Source: CAVQRB01 sp963715055 (GTDB lineage: Bacteria > Pseudomonadota > Alphaproteobacteria > Rhodobacterales > Rhodobacteraceae). From it: a DNA stretch of 64,000 nucleotides. A program made the position numbers and the translations under genes. Each line of letters opens with the position of its first letter. The stretch's first letter is position 1. The DNA lies in assembly GCA_963715055.1 (NCBI GenBank), contig CAVQRB010000018.1, positions 372,001 to 436,000 of the forward strand, in the 5' to 3' direction. A model generated the notes under the pieces. The model was not told the origin of the DNA. It searched no databases and saw only the letters and a program-made list of their open reading frames with translations. Shown one piece after another: positions 32,573 to 41,698 of the stretch.

Positions 32573-33691
32573 CTAGACCCGCATTGGCATGACGACGTAG
32601 ACCGCCGTGAGGTCGTTGCCTTCGCGCATCAGCGTCGGATCGCCCGAAGAGTTGAACAGAAAAACGGCGTTTTCCTTGTCCACCTGGCTGGCGATCTCGA
32701 GCAGATACTTGGCATTGAAGCCGATCTCGAGCCGCTCGTCACCATAGGCCACGGCCAACTCCTCCTCAGCGGCACCGCTGTCCGGGGCATTGACCGACAG
32801 CACGAGCCTGTCCTCGTCAAGCTGCAACTTGACCGCACGCGAGCGTTCAGAGCTTACCGTGGCCACCCGATCGACAGCCTTGGCGAAATCCGCGGCATCA
32901 ACTTCCATCTTGCGGGTGTTGCCCTGCGGAATGACCCGCGTGTAGTCGGGGAAGGTCCCGTCGATCACTTTGGAGGTCAGGGTGATATCGGGCGTTGCAA
33001 AACGCACTTTCGTCTCGGAGACGGAGACAGCGATCTTCATCTCGTCGTCGTCGAGCAGCTTGCGCAATTCGCCGACAGTTTTGCGCGGCACGATCACGCC
33101 GGGCATGTCTGCGGCCCCTTCCGGCAATGCGGCGTCGATCCGGGCCAGCCGGTGGCCGTCGGTGGCGACGCAGCGCAGCACCTTGGCGCCTTCGGACTCC
33201 GAGACGTGCATGTAGACGCCATTGAGGTAGTAGCGCGTTTCCTCGGTCGAGATCGCGAATTTCGACTTGTCAAAGAGACGGCGCAGCACCGGTGCCGAGG
33301 CCGAGAAGTTCGACTGGTAATCCGAGGAGGCCATGACCGGGAAATCTTCCTTGGGCAGGGTCGCGAGCGAGAAGTTCGACCGTCCGGCTTCGACCGTCAG
33401 CCGCCCTGTTGCGCTATCCGCCGTCAGGGTGACCTGCGCGCCATCCGGCAGTTTGCGCACGATTTCATGCAAGGTGGTGGCGGAGACGGTGGTCGCACCG
33501 GCGCGTTCGACCATCGCGGGCGCCTTGTCCACGACTTCGATGTCGAGATCCGTGGCGCGGAAGGACACGGTATTGCCTTCGGCTTCGATCAGCACGTTGG
33601 CGAGGATCGGTATCGTGTTGCGCCGCTCGACGACGGATTGCGCCTGGCTCATGGCCTTGAGCAGGTCTGCGCGTTCAATACTGATCTTCAT
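32573..33691 (-). CDS. dnaN: DNA polymerase III subunit beta (sliding clamp)
   Basis: Ring-forming processivity factor of 372 residues. Typical segments are MKISIERADLLKAMSQAQSVVERRNTIPILANVLI, the three repeated clamp folds, and the C-terminal MREGNDLTAVYVVMPMRV, which forms part of the peptide-binding pocket. It follows dnaA after 141 bases and precedes recF. Confidence 0.99.
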   Translation of the reverse strand: MKISIERADLLKAMSQAQSVVERRNTIPILANVLIEAEGNTVSFRATDLDIEVVDKAPAMVERAGATTVSATTLHEIVRKLPDGAQVTLTADSATGRLTVEAGRSNFSLATLPKEDFPVMASSDYQSNFSASAPVLRRLFDKSKFAISTEETRYYLNGVYMHVSESEGAKVLRCVATDGHRLARIDAALPEGAADMPGVIVPRKTVGELRKLLDDDEMKIAVSVSETKVRFATPDITLTSKVIDGTFPDYTRVIPQGNTRKMEVDAADFAKAVDRVATVSSERSRAVKLQLDEDRLVLSVNAPDSGAAEEELAVAYGDERLEIGFNAKYLLEIASQVDKENAVFLFNSSGDPTLMREGNDLTAVYVVMPMRV

Positions 33692-33790
33692 CTGCCAATT
33701 CCTTACGGAGTGTCGGGACGGGTAAATTACCCGCTTTCACCGGCTTCACAAGCGTTTAATCCGTTTGTCGTAGGGAATGGGCAGGGCGTC

Positions 33791-33825
33791 AAGGCCCGCG
33801 CAGCCTGTGATGCGGCGCGGGCCTT
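33791..33825 (-). terminator. Terminator-like hairpin after dnaA
   Basis: AAGGCCCGCGC (33791-33801) pairs perfectly over 11 bp with GCGCGGGCCTT (33815-33825). It lies eight bases past the dnaA stop. There is no T run on the minus strand, so it may weaken rather than end transcription into dnaN, or protect RNA ends. Confidence 0.5.
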
Positions 33826-33832
33826 TGGTTGG

Positions 33833-35185
33833 TCATTCTTCCAGCGCGCGCCGCAGCAGTTCGAGATCCTCGGCGATCTGGCCATCCTGGAGTTTCAATT
33901 CCTCGATCCGCTTGACGCCGTGCATGACGGTGGTGTGGTCGCGCCCGCCGAAGCGGCGCCCGATCTCGGGCAGGGAGCGGCTGGTCATCTTCTTGCACAG
34001 ATACATGGCGACCTGCCGCGGGCGCGCATAGCTGCGCAGACGCTTCGGGCCGATCATGTCGCTGAGGCGGATGTTGTAATGGTCCGAAACCTTGCGCTGG
34101 ATCTCCTCCACGGTGATCTTGCGCTCCGAGGCGCGCAGCACATCGGCGAGGCAATCCTGCGTGAGATCCATGTTGATCTCGCGGCCCACAAGCGAGGCGA
34201 AGGCGAACAGACGGGTCAGCGCCCCTTCGAGCACACGCACGTTGGTGGAAATCCGGTGCGCAAGGAACTCCAGGACTCCATCTTCCACTTCGAGGCCCGG
34301 ATAGTTCTTCTGCTGCATCTCCACCTTGCTCTGCAGGATACCCAGCCGCAGTTCGTAATCGGTCGGATGCAGATCGACCACGAGGCCGCACTGCAGGCGC
34401 GATTTCACGCGTTCCTCCAAATCCTTGATCTCGCCGGGGGCGCGGTCCGCGGAAATGATGATCTGCTTGTTCTGGTCCACGAGAGCGTTGAAGGTGTGGA
34501 AAAACTCTTCCTGCGTGCTGTCCTTGCCGGCAATGAATTGCACGTCATCGACCATCAGAACATCGACCGAACGGAAGATTTCCTTGAAATCCATCATCTT
34601 GCGGTCACGTAGCGCCTGCACGAACCGGTACATGAACTGCTCCGCCGAGAGGTAGAGCACGTTCATGTCGGGCCGGTTGCTGCGCAATTCATGGGCGATG
34701 GCATGCATCAGGTGGGTTTTGCCGAGGCCGACACCGCCATAGAGAAAGAGCGGGTTGAACGTGACGGGCCCGCCTTCCGCGACACGGCGCGCGGCAGCAT
34801 GGGCAAGCTCGTTCGGCTTGCCGACGACAAAGGTATCGAAGGTAAATTTGGTATCGAGGGGGGCTGCGACCATGGCGTTGGCGGGCTGGTGCCTGGGCTC
34901 TGCGGCCTTGCGGGGCGCAAGCGGTGCCGGATGCATCGCTGCGCCTGCATTCACGTCGAACTTGAGCCGCTTGACCGCAGGATCGCTGCTGCGCAGCTCA
35001 TGCAGGATGAGCTCCGCAAAATTCTGGCTGACGTAGTTTCCTAGAAAAGTCGTGGGCACCTCGAGCGTGGCGATCCCGTCTTCGGTCCGACTGTACTCGA
35101 TTGGTTCGATCCAGTTCGTGTAGTTGCTTTGACCGACTGTCTTGAGCAACCGCTGCCTCAGCTGCCCCCATTTTTCTTTTGTCAT
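33833..35185 (-). CDS. dnaA: Chromosomal replication initiator protein DnaA
   Basis: AAA+ initiator of 450 residues. Domain I starts MTKEKWGQLRQRLLKTVGQ. Domain III has Walker A in LFLYGGVGLGKTHLMHAI and Walker B in VLMVDDVQFIAGK. Domain IV has the DNA-binding signature GGRDHTTVMHGVKRI. The first ATG of the frame is 35296, but 35185 matches the family start and has AGG five bases upstream; ATG at 35275 is also possible. It is first in the block dnaA, dnaN, recF, lysE, gyrB. Confidence 0.97.
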   Translation of the reverse strand: MTKEKWGQLRQRLLKTVGQSNYTNWIEPIEYSRTEDGIATLEVPTTFLGNYVSQNFAELILHELRSSDPAVKRLKFDVNAGAAMHPAPLAPRKAAEPRHQPANAMVAAPLDTKFTFDTFVVGKPNELAHAAARRVAEGGPVTFNPLFLYGGVGLGKTHLMHAIAHELRSNRPDMNVLYLSAEQFMYRFVQALRDRKMMDFKEIFRSVDVLMVDDVQFIAGKDSTQEEFFHTFNALVDQNKQIIISADRAPGEIKDLEERVKSRLQCGLVVDLHPTDYELRLGILQSKVEMQQKNYPGLEVEDGVLEFLAHRISTNVRVLEGALTRLFAFASLVGREINMDLTQDCLADVLRASERKITVEEIQRKVSDHYNIRLSDMIGPKRLRSYARPRQVAMYLCKKMTSRSLPEIGRRFGGRDHTTVMHGVKRIEELKLQDGQIAEDLELLRRALEE

Positions 35186-35652
35186 TTCGACCTGCATTCC
35201 ATTTGTCTTCGCATTCCCACCAAGACGCGGTTCCGTTTTCGGATATCCACGTCCGCTCAAATCGTCGTTCGACATAGCTCCGCATCTCTGTTCCAATTGG
35301 AACAGACGGATGTCCGTCGGACTTTACAGAGTACGCGCCTGCTCCATTCTCTCAGAAAATGAGAGAAACGGACGCAGTGCGCCGCACCGCTTATTTACGA
35401 CAGGGCAATACGCTGGCTGGCAACGTTTGCAGACTGAATGCCGCGTGGTTTTTCCACCCGGCCCAATCCCTGATGATCCATCCGCCTGCCGCAACGCAGG
35501 CTGGACCTTCAGGGCCTGTCCCCCCATGGCGAAATGAATCGCTCATCACTCGTAGCAACTTCGGCAGCGGCACGGCAACCGAACTTCATTCTTGACTCTC
35601 ACTTTTCAAAAAAGAATCTCCGGTGCGCCCGGGAAGCCTCAAAAAGGCATAA
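35186..35652. other. Gene-free region upstream of dnaA
   Basis: These 467 bases lie between dnaA and rpsT and must hold the dnaA promoter. I searched both strands for TTATNCACA-type DnaA boxes and found only a poor match (TTTTTCCACC near 35453). No AT-rich unwinding element with repeats was evident. An inverted repeat TTCTCTCAG-AAAA-TGAGAGAA occurs near 35348-35367. oriC is not supported here. Confidence 0.5.
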
Positions 35653-35680
35653 AAAAAACGCCGGTGAAACGGCGCTTTTT
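35653..35680 (-). terminator. Rho-independent terminator of rpsT
   Basis: On the minus strand the order is AAAAAG, CGCCG, a short loop, CGGCG, then eight T. The stem CGCCG/CGGCG is extended by A-T pairs. It lies 18 bases after the rpsT stop. Confidence 0.9.
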
Positions 35681-35698
35681 CTCTCATTGCAGGTTGTT

Positions 35699-35962
35699 TC
35701 AGCCCAGCGATTTCACGCGTGATGCGAGGCGGGACATTTTCCGCGAGGCCGTATTCTTGTGGAACACGCCCTTGGTGACGCCGCGCATCAGCTCCGGTTG
35801 AGCAGCGCGCAGAGCGGTCGTGGCGGCATCCTTGTCGCCCGAAGCGATCGCTTCCTCGACTTTGCGCAGGAAGGTGCGGATGCGCGAGCGGCGTGCCTTG
35901 TTGATCTGGAAGCGGGCTTCGTTCTGACGGGCGCGTTTCTTGGACTGTGGCGAGTTGGCCAT
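35699..35962 (-). CDS. rpsT: 30S ribosomal protein S20
   Basis: Basic ribosomal protein of 87 residues. It begins MANSPQSKKRARQNEARF and ends SRKMSRLASRVKSLG, both typical, with GVFHKNTASRKMSRL as the family signature. It binds 16S rRNA early in 30S assembly. It is monocistronic, with a strong terminator, and sits upstream of dnaA as in many alphaproteobacteria. Confidence 0.99.
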   Translation of the reverse strand: MANSPQSKKRARQNEARFQINKARRSRIRTFLRKVEEAIASGDKDAATTALRAAQPELMRGVTKGVFHKNTASRKMSRLASRVKSLG

Positions 35963-36159
35963 GTGTGCTTAACCTTTATTCGGGTTCATAACGTTTCAAA
36001 ATGCGTACGGCCCCCGAAGCGACCGACTTTGCGGTCAAAGGTGATTCTAGCCAAAGCGGGCTGCACGCGCATGTGATCGGCGCTCTATAGGCGAGAACGC
36101 TTGCCTTGAAAACCCGAAAATTAGCCAGAAAAAGGTGCGGTCACACGAGGCCTGTTTCC

Positions 36160-36492
36160 TCAGGACGGATCCCGCGAGACGATTGCCAACAGGCGGTACG
36201 CGTAAAGACCCGCATCCGCAGGGACGGTTTCCGGATCGAAGCGCTGGCGCCGTTCGATGTCGAGCACATAGGTCACGCCTGCCTTGTGCTCGAAGCCGTC
36301 GATGTCCTGGTAGAAATTGCGCCCGTCGAGCACGAGGCATTTCATCGGACCGACACCAACACAATCGACCAGTTGCGGTCCCACTGTGACCCTCAGAACG
36401 GTAGGCGAGGTCGGGTCCGAGGCGCTTGATCCTGAACCCGAAAACATCACTGTCAGTACCGTCAGGAAAACGCGGATCAGGCCGTTCGTCAC
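36160..36492 (-). CDS. DUF4377 domain protein, secreted
   Basis: Small exported protein of 110 residues. The N-terminus TNGLIRVFLTVLTVMFSGSGSSA looks like a signal peptide. The mature part matches DUF4377: VGPQLVDCVGVGPMKCLVLDG (two conserved Cys), FYQDIDGFEHKAGVTYVLDIERR, and a C-terminal YRLLAIVSRD. Homologous domains occur in META/HslJ-type envelope proteins, and function is unknown. GTG at 36492 was chosen because GGAGG lies upstream and longer frames run into the neighbouring crotonase. Confidence 0.75.
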   Translation of the reverse strand: MTNGLIRVFLTVLTVMFSGSGSSASDPTSPTVLRVTVGPQLVDCVGVGPMKCLVLDGRNFYQDIDGFEHKAGVTYVLDIERRQRFDPETVPADAGLYAYRLLAIVSRDPS

Positions 36493-36532
36493 TGGCGCAT
36501 ATCCTCCAGACTTCAGGGTGACCCCGAGTGTC

Positions 36533-37309
36533 TCACCGGTCCCGGAACTGGGCTTCGCGCTTTTCGAGAAAGGCCGACATGCCTTCGGATTGATCTTCGG
36601 TCGCGAAGAGAGAATGGAACATGCGCCGCTCGAAGAGCAGGCCCTCGCGCAACGGCACCTCATAGGCCCGGTTCACGGCCTCCTTCACCACCATCACGGA
36701 GATCATTGATTTTTCCGCGATCTTCTGGGCCGCGGCCTGGGCCTCTTCGAGCAGTTTCTTGGTCGGCACGACGCGCGACACAAGCCCTGAGCGCTCCGCC
36801 TCGCTGGCATCCATGAAGCGCCCCGTGAGGTTCATGTCCATCGCCTTGGCCTTGCCCACGATCCGCGTCAGGCGCTGGGTGCCGCCGAGACCGGCGACCA
36901 CACCCAGATTGATCTCCGGCTGACCGAATTTGGCAGTCTCCGAACAGATGATGAAATCGCACATCATCGCCAGTTCGCACCCGCCGCCCAGCGCGTAGCC
37001 GGAGACGGCGGCGATGATCGGCTTGCGGATGCGCATGATCTGGTCCGTTTCCGGTGAGAACAGATCGCCCGCAAAAGCCTCCACGAAGCTCTTGTCCTTC
37101 ATCATCGCGATGTCGGCACCGGCGGCGAAGGCCTTCTCCGAGCCCGTGATGATGATGCAACGGACCTTTTCGTTGTCCTGCGCCGAGGCGAGAGCATCCG
37201 CCAGTTCCGACATCAGCTTGTCATTCAATGCATTCAGGGCGTCGGGGCGGTTGAGGGTGATCAGCGCCACATGGTTATCGACGTCCACGATGATCGTTTC
37301 ATAAGCCAT
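36533..37309 (-). CDS. Enoyl-CoA hydratase
   Basis: Crotonase of 258 residues, close to the short-chain FadB-like/Ech type. The N-terminus is MAYETIIVDVDNHVALITLNRPDALNAL. The oxyanion hole is KAFAAGADIAMM and SGYALGGGCELAMMCDFIIC. The catalytic Glu pair lies in FGQPEINLGVVAGLGGTQRL, so true hydration of 2-enoyl-CoA is expected. The end matches the family (SEGMSAFLEKREAQFRDR). It is a likely beta-oxidation enzyme and lies between mutM and the DUF4377 gene on the same strand. Confidence 0.95.
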   Translation of the reverse strand: MAYETIIVDVDNHVALITLNRPDALNALNDKLMSELADALASAQDNEKVRCIIITGSEKAFAAGADIAMMKDKSFVEAFAGDLFSPETDQIMRIRKPIIAAVSGYALGGGCELAMMCDFIICSETAKFGQPEINLGVVAGLGGTQRLTRIVGKAKAMDMNLTGRFMDASEAERSGLVSRVVPTKKLLEEAQAAAQKIAEKSMISVMVVKEAVNRAYEVPLREGLLFERRMFHSLFATEDQSEGMSAFLEKREAQFRDR

Positions 37310-37374
37310 CATAGATGCTCTCGGTTGTTTCTACTGGGTTCGGAGTGAATATCACGCGGCCCGGGCTGTTCAAG

Positions 37375-38226
37375 TTATCTTTGGCATTGCGGACAGTAAA
37401 AGGAGGATCGTCCGGACTGGACAATGCGCGCGATCTTTCCCCCGCATCCGGGGCTTTTGCACGGCGCGCCCTCGCGCCCGTAGGCATCGAAGGTATGCTG
37501 GAAATACCCAAGTTCCCCATCGGCTTGCCGGAAATCCCGCAGACTGGATCCGCCGGCGTCGATGGCCTCCGACAGAACCTGCCGGATGATCGGAACCAGA
37601 GTTGCGACGCGGAGTGAAGAAATTTTTCCGGCTTTGCGCGTCGGCCTGATTTTTGCGCGAAAGAGCGCCTCGCAGACGTAGATATTGCCAAGCCCCGACA
37701 CGATGTGCTGATCGAGCAGCGCCGATTTCACAGGTGTCATCCGGCCCTTGAACGCCCCGATCAGGTGGGATTCATGAAAGTCATTACCGAGAGGCTCCGG
37801 CCCCAGATTTGCGAGGAGCTTGTGCGTGTCGGCGGTTGCCGTCGGCATCAGGTCCATCGCCCCGAAGCGACGCGGGTCGTTGAAGGTGATGCGCGCGCCA
37901 TTCGCCATATGGAAGACCACATGATCGTGCTTTTCCGGCGCCGGATGGTCATGGACGAAGACGCCCAGGGGATCGCCCGACACCAGCATGCGGCCAGACA
38001 TACCGAGATGGATGAGAAGCGTCTCCCCGCCGCTCAGATCCGCAAGGATGTATTTCGAACGCCGCCGCAGGCGCTCCACCCTTTGTCCGGTCAGTCTTGC
38101 CGCCATACGATCAGGAAACGGCCAGCGCAGGTCCGGTCGGTTCACCTCCGCCCGCGCGATCACGGCCCCTTCCATTACGGGTGCCAGCCCCCGCCTTACG
38201 GTTTCGACTTCCGGCAGTTCAGGCAT
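37375..38226 (-). CDS. mutM: Formamidopyrimidine-DNA glycosylase
   Basis: DNA repair enzyme of 283 residues that removes 8-oxoguanine and formamidopyrimidines and cuts the abasic site. The N-terminal catalytic PELPEVETVRRGL gives Pro2 as nucleophile. A helix-two-turn-helix region contains LGNIYVCEALF. The C-terminal zinc finger has CKSPGCGGKI and SFYCPQC. ATG at 38226 gives the required PE N-terminus; earlier in-frame starts do not. It is divergent from ubiE, 88 bases away. Confidence 0.98.
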   Translation of the reverse strand: MPELPEVETVRRGLAPVMEGAVIARAEVNRPDLRWPFPDRMAARLTGQRVERLRRRSKYILADLSGGETLLIHLGMSGRMLVSGDPLGVFVHDHPAPEKHDHVVFHMANGARITFNDPRRFGAMDLMPTATADTHKLLANLGPEPLGNDFHESHLIGAFKGRMTPVKSALLDQHIVSGLGNIYVCEALFRAKIRPTRKAGKISSLRVATLVPIIRQVLSEAIDAGGSSLRDFRQADGELGYFQHTFDAYGREGAPCKSPGCGGKIARIVQSGRSSFYCPQCQR

Positions 38227-38314
38227 CATCCGCTCCCTGTGACCAAAGGACCGCATTGTGCCTGCCCTCCCGCGCCCTATAACAAGGGTCGAACGCGAAG
38301 GACCACAAGAGCCG

Positions 38315-39067
38315 ATGACCGACGAAAAAGACAAAACAACGCACTTCGGGTTCGAAACCGTCCCCGAGGGCGAGAAGGCCGGGCGCGTGCGGGGCGTGTT
38401 CTCCTCCGTCGCCAGCAAATACGACATCATGAACGACGTGATGTCGGGCGGGATCCATCGTCTGTGGAAGGATGCGATGATGGACTGGCTTGCGCCACGC
38501 CCCGGGCAGAAGCTGCTCGACGTCGCCGGCGGTACGGGCGATATTTCCTTCCGGTTTCTCAAGCGCGCGGGCACCGGTCATGCGACCGTATTGGACCTGA
38601 CCGAGTCGATGCTCGTCGAAGGCCGCAAACGGGCGGAAGCGGCAAGCATGGCCGAGAGCCTGGACTGGGTCACGGGTGATGCGATGGCGCTGCCCTTTGC
38701 GGACAATACCTTCGACGTATACACGATCTCTTTCGGTATCCGGAATGTGACCCGCCCGCAGGAAGCGCTCAACGAAGCTTACCGTGTACTGAAAACCGGC
38801 GGGCGATTGATGGTTCTCGAGTTCAGCCAGCTGCCCAACCCGGCCATGCAGAAGGCCTATGATCTCTACAGTTTCAACGTCATTCCGCGCATGGGCCAGA
38901 TCATCGCGAAGGATCGCGACAGCTATCAATACCTTGTGGAATCGATCCGCAATTTCCCGGATCAGGAGACCTTCCTCGGCATGGTGCGGCAGGCCGGTTT
39001 CGAAAACGCCAAATACCGTAATCTGACAATGGGTGTCGCCTGCCTGCATTCTGGCTGGAAGATCTGA
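38315..39067 (+). CDS. ubiE: Ubiquinone/menaquinone C-methyltransferase UbiE
   Basis: SAM-dependent methyltransferase of 250 residues that C-methylates the benzoquinol ring in ubiquinone synthesis. Seen features are FSSVASKYDIMNDVMSGGIHRLWK, the SAM site LLDVAGGTGDISFRFL, and the conserved ISFGIRNVTRPQEALNEAYRVLKTGG. Its stop lies one base before the ubiB start, so the two are coupled. Ubiquinone is also the ligand that RegB-type kinases sense. Confidence 0.98.
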   Translation: MTDEKDKTTHFGFETVPEGEKAGRVRGVFSSVASKYDIMNDVMSGGIHRLWKDAMMDWLAPRPGQKLLDVAGGTGDISFRFLKRAGTGHATVLDLTESMLVEGRKRAEAASMAESLDWVTGDAMALPFADNTFDVYTISFGIRNVTRPQEALNEAYRVLKTGGRLMVLEFSQLPNPAMQKAYDLYSFNVIPRMGQIIAKDRDSYQYLVESIRNFPDQETFLGMVRQAGFENAKYRNLTMGVACLHSGWKI

Positions 39068-39068
39068 C

Positions 39069-40604
39069 ATGCGCGGCCCTCACAACATCTGGCGGTTGAT
39101 CCGCACCGGCGCCACGCTGGAACGCACCGGTGCCATGAATGTGGTGCTCGACGCTTTCGAAGCACCGCCGACTTTGCGTTTCGTGGCGCGCGCGCTGGGC
39201 CTGCCCTTCAAGTTCCTTGGCTACAGCGGCGATCCGTCGATGCCGCCCGCCACCCGAGCGCTCACTGCCCTCGGGCCGGCCTACATCAAGTTCGGCCAGA
39301 TCCTGTCCACGCGCCCGGATGTTGTTGGCGATGAACTGGCGATCCAGCTGCGTGTTTTGCAGGACAAACTGCCGCCTTTCTCCGTGGAAGAGGCAAAGGC
39401 GGAAATTCAGCGCGCGCTGGGCCAGCCCGTCGATGAGATTTTCTCCGAGTTCAGCGCCCCCGTCGCCGCGGCCTCCATCGCGCAGGTCCACAAGGCCAAG
39501 CTGGCGGAAACCGGCGAGGCGGTTGCCGTCAAGGTGCTGCGCCCGAACATCGAGAAAGCCTTCCGCAAGGATGTGGATGCCTTCTACCTTGCGGCGCGCA
39601 TGGTGGAGATCTTTGCACCGGGGGCACGACGCCTGCGCCCGATGGAGGTGATCGAGCATTTCGATGGGGTCGTGCGCGGTGAGCTGGACCTGCGGCTCGA
39701 ATCATCTGCCGCTTCCGAATTCGCGGCCAACACCAAGAACGACGATGGCTTCCAGCTTCCTTTGATCAAATGGGAGTATTCCTCGCGCCGGGTGATGACC
39801 CTCGAATGGGCGGACGGCGTGTCGATGGGCGACAATGACGCAATCGACGCGGCTGGCCACGACCGGGTGGCGCTTGGCGACCGCGTGTTGCGGCTGTTTC
39901 TCAGCCATGCGCTACGTGACGGCTATTTCCACGCCGACATGCATCAGGGCAACCTCAAGGTCGCGCCGAACGGCAATATCATCGCCTATGACTTCGGGAT
40001 CATGGGCCATATCGATGAATACACCCGCCGGGTATATGCCGAAATCCTCTTCGGCTTCATCCGAAAGGACTACAAACGCGTCGCGGAGGTCCACTTTGAA
40101 GCGGGCTATGTCCCCGCCGACAAGGATGTGGACGAATTCGCCCGCGCGCTGCGCGCCGTGGGTGAGCCGATTTTCGGCATGGACGCAACGCGCATCTCCA
40201 TGGGCAGGCTGCTGAATTACCTTTTCGAGGTTACCGAACGCTTCGGTATGGAAACCCGCACCGAACTCATCCTGCTTCAACGGACAATGGTCGTGGTGGA
40301 GGGCGTTGCCCGGTCGCTCAATCCGCAGATCAACATCTGGCAAGTGGCGAGCCCGATCGTCACCGACTACATTTCGAAATCGATCGGCCCCAGAGCGGCG
40401 CTCAACGATCTTGCCAAAACCGCGAAGGTGCTTGGTCGATTCGGCCCGCGCCTTCCCGCACTTGTCGAAGCGGCGTTGATCCGTCAGAGCAATCTGGAAC
40501 CGGAGCCCGCAGAGCGCGGCTTTTGGCGGTGGATCGTCGCGGCGGCTTTTGCCGGTATCGGGATCGGTGTGGGCCTTGTGTTTCTTGCCGATGCTCTCTT
40601 CTGA
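39069..40604 (+). CDS. ubiB: Ubiquinone biosynthesis protein UbiB (ABC1/ADCK kinase-like)
   Basis: Atypical kinase-like protein of 511 residues. The KxGQ motif is in YIKFGQILSTRPDV, and the Ala-rich nucleotide loop is PVAAASIAQVHKAKL. The VAVKVLRP lysine and the YDFGIMGHI metal site are also present. One or two membrane helices end the protein (WIVAAAFAGIGIGVGLVFLA). UbiB acts as an ATPase needed for ubiquinone synthesis. The gene follows ubiE directly. Confidence 0.97.
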   Translation: MRGPHNIWRLIRTGATLERTGAMNVVLDAFEAPPTLRFVARALGLPFKFLGYSGDPSMPPATRALTALGPAYIKFGQILSTRPDVVGDELAIQLRVLQDKLPPFSVEEAKAEIQRALGQPVDEIFSEFSAPVAAASIAQVHKAKLAETGEAVAVKVLRPNIEKAFRKDVDAFYLAARMVEIFAPGARRLRPMEVIEHFDGVVRGELDLRLESSAASEFAANTKNDDGFQLPLIKWEYSSRRVMTLEWADGVSMGDNDAIDAAGHDRVALGDRVLRLFLSHALRDGYFHADMHQGNLKVAPNGNIIAYDFGIMGHIDEYTRRVYAEILFGFIRKDYKRVAEVHFEAGYVPADKDVDEFARALRAVGEPIFGMDATRISMGRLLNYLFEVTERFGMETRTELILLQRTMVVVEGVARSLNPQINIWQVASPIVTDYISKSIGPRAALNDLAKTAKVLGRFGPRLPALVEAALIRQSNLEPEPAERGFWRWIVAAAFAGIGIGVGLVFLADALF

Positions 40605-40807
40605 CCCATCCATTGCTTGATCCGCATCACCTTTCCTGTGACATCGGTCAGCATCTGTGATCAATCGCCTAAGGGGCTGTTCTGAAAGACAAAGTAGCCG
40701 CTAGCTGCGCGGGCTGCGAAAGTTGTCCCGGAGCCTGAATTGGCGGCCTCTGCAAGAAGCACACATGTCCGCTTCTGGTCGAAGTCAGCAAGTATCGGCA
40801 GTCTCAC

Positions 40808-41698
40808 TCAACGAGCCGACGCCGTGCCACGCCAAAGAATGAACAAGCCGGAAACAACAATCAAGACGGACCCAAACACCATCGGGAAACTCAAGTTTTC
40901 GCCAAACAGCACGACACCAAGCGTGATACCAAAAAGCAATCGCGTGTACCTGAAAGGCGTCACGGCAGATACCTGACCTGTGCGCATTGCTTTCATGAGA
41001 CATGAGTAGGCGGTAACGCCAGCCGCTATAGCCCCGAGAAGTTGCATGGAAGTCCAAGCGTCGGGAAATGAAAATGAAAGACGTTGCCAGGCTGAACACA
41101 TCGCCCCCGCAACCATGACAGAGAGGAAGCCATACAATCCCAGAATGGAAGTGCTGAGCGTCACGGGCGCTGCACGGCTTGCCAGATCGCGCCCTGCAAA
41201 GCCCAGCATACCTATGATGGCCAGGATCGACAGGATCGAGAAGCTATCGGCGCCCGGTTGGATGATGACGATAACGCCCACGAGGCCGATCAGAATTGCC
41301 GCCCATCGCCGCCACCCCACCTGCTCGCGGAACATCAATGCAGCTCCGGCAACGACGACCAATGGGGTGGCCTGCAAGATCACTGTCGCGGACGATAAAG
41401 GCGTCAAGGTAATGGCCAACACGTAGAACAAGCGACCGATGATCTCAAAAATCACGCGAACGCGCATCGGAACGGAAACCACATCCTTGATGAACAAGGG
41501 CTCGCCGTTCAGGCGCGCAAAACACGCGAACACGATCGCCCCTCCAGCACCGAAGACCATCAGGATTTGACCGACTGGCAGCACAGCAGACGCCGCTTTG
41601 ACGAATGCATCTTCGATGGCAAAAAATGCCATGGACGCAATCATCCATAGGCTGCCGACCAAGTTCGCTTTGCGATCCGTGGCAATGTATGCGGTCAT
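40808..41698 (-). CDS. EamA/DMT family transporter
   Basis: Membrane protein of 296 residues with about ten helices and two EamA repeats. It carries ILMVFGAGGAIVFA, LPLSSA-type LTPLSSATVILQATPLVVVAGAALMFREQVG at the end of the first repeat, and VTPFRYTRLLFGITLGVVLFGENLS in the second. Such proteins export metabolites; the substrate is unknown. ATG at 41698 has GGAAG four bases upstream. By eye the gene has lower GC (near half in places) than its neighbours and more varied codons, so it may have been acquired. Confidence 0.88.
   Translation of the reverse strand: MTAYIATDRKANLVGSLWMIASMAFFAIEDAFVKAASAVLPVGQILMVFGAGGAIVFACFARLNGEPLFIKDVVSVPMRVRVIFEIIGRLFYVLAITLTPLSSATVILQATPLVVVAGAALMFREQVGWRRWAAILIGLVGVIVIIQPGADSFSILSILAIIGMLGFAGRDLASRAAPVTLSTSILGLYGFLSVMVAGAMCSAWQRLSFSFPDAWTSMQLLGAIAAGVTAYSCLMKAMRTGQVSAVTPFRYTRLLFGITLGVVLFGENLSFPMVFGSVLIVVSGLFILWRGTASAR

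Noticed and set aside
35186..35698. Possible oriC upstream of dnaA
   Set aside because: No cluster of DnaA boxes and no repeated AT-rich unwinding region was found. One poor match is not enough.
40670..40700. Insertion-sequence end
   Set aside because: GGGGCTGTTCTGAAAGAC resembles IS ends, but there is no transposase frame, no matching opposite end and no target duplication nearby.
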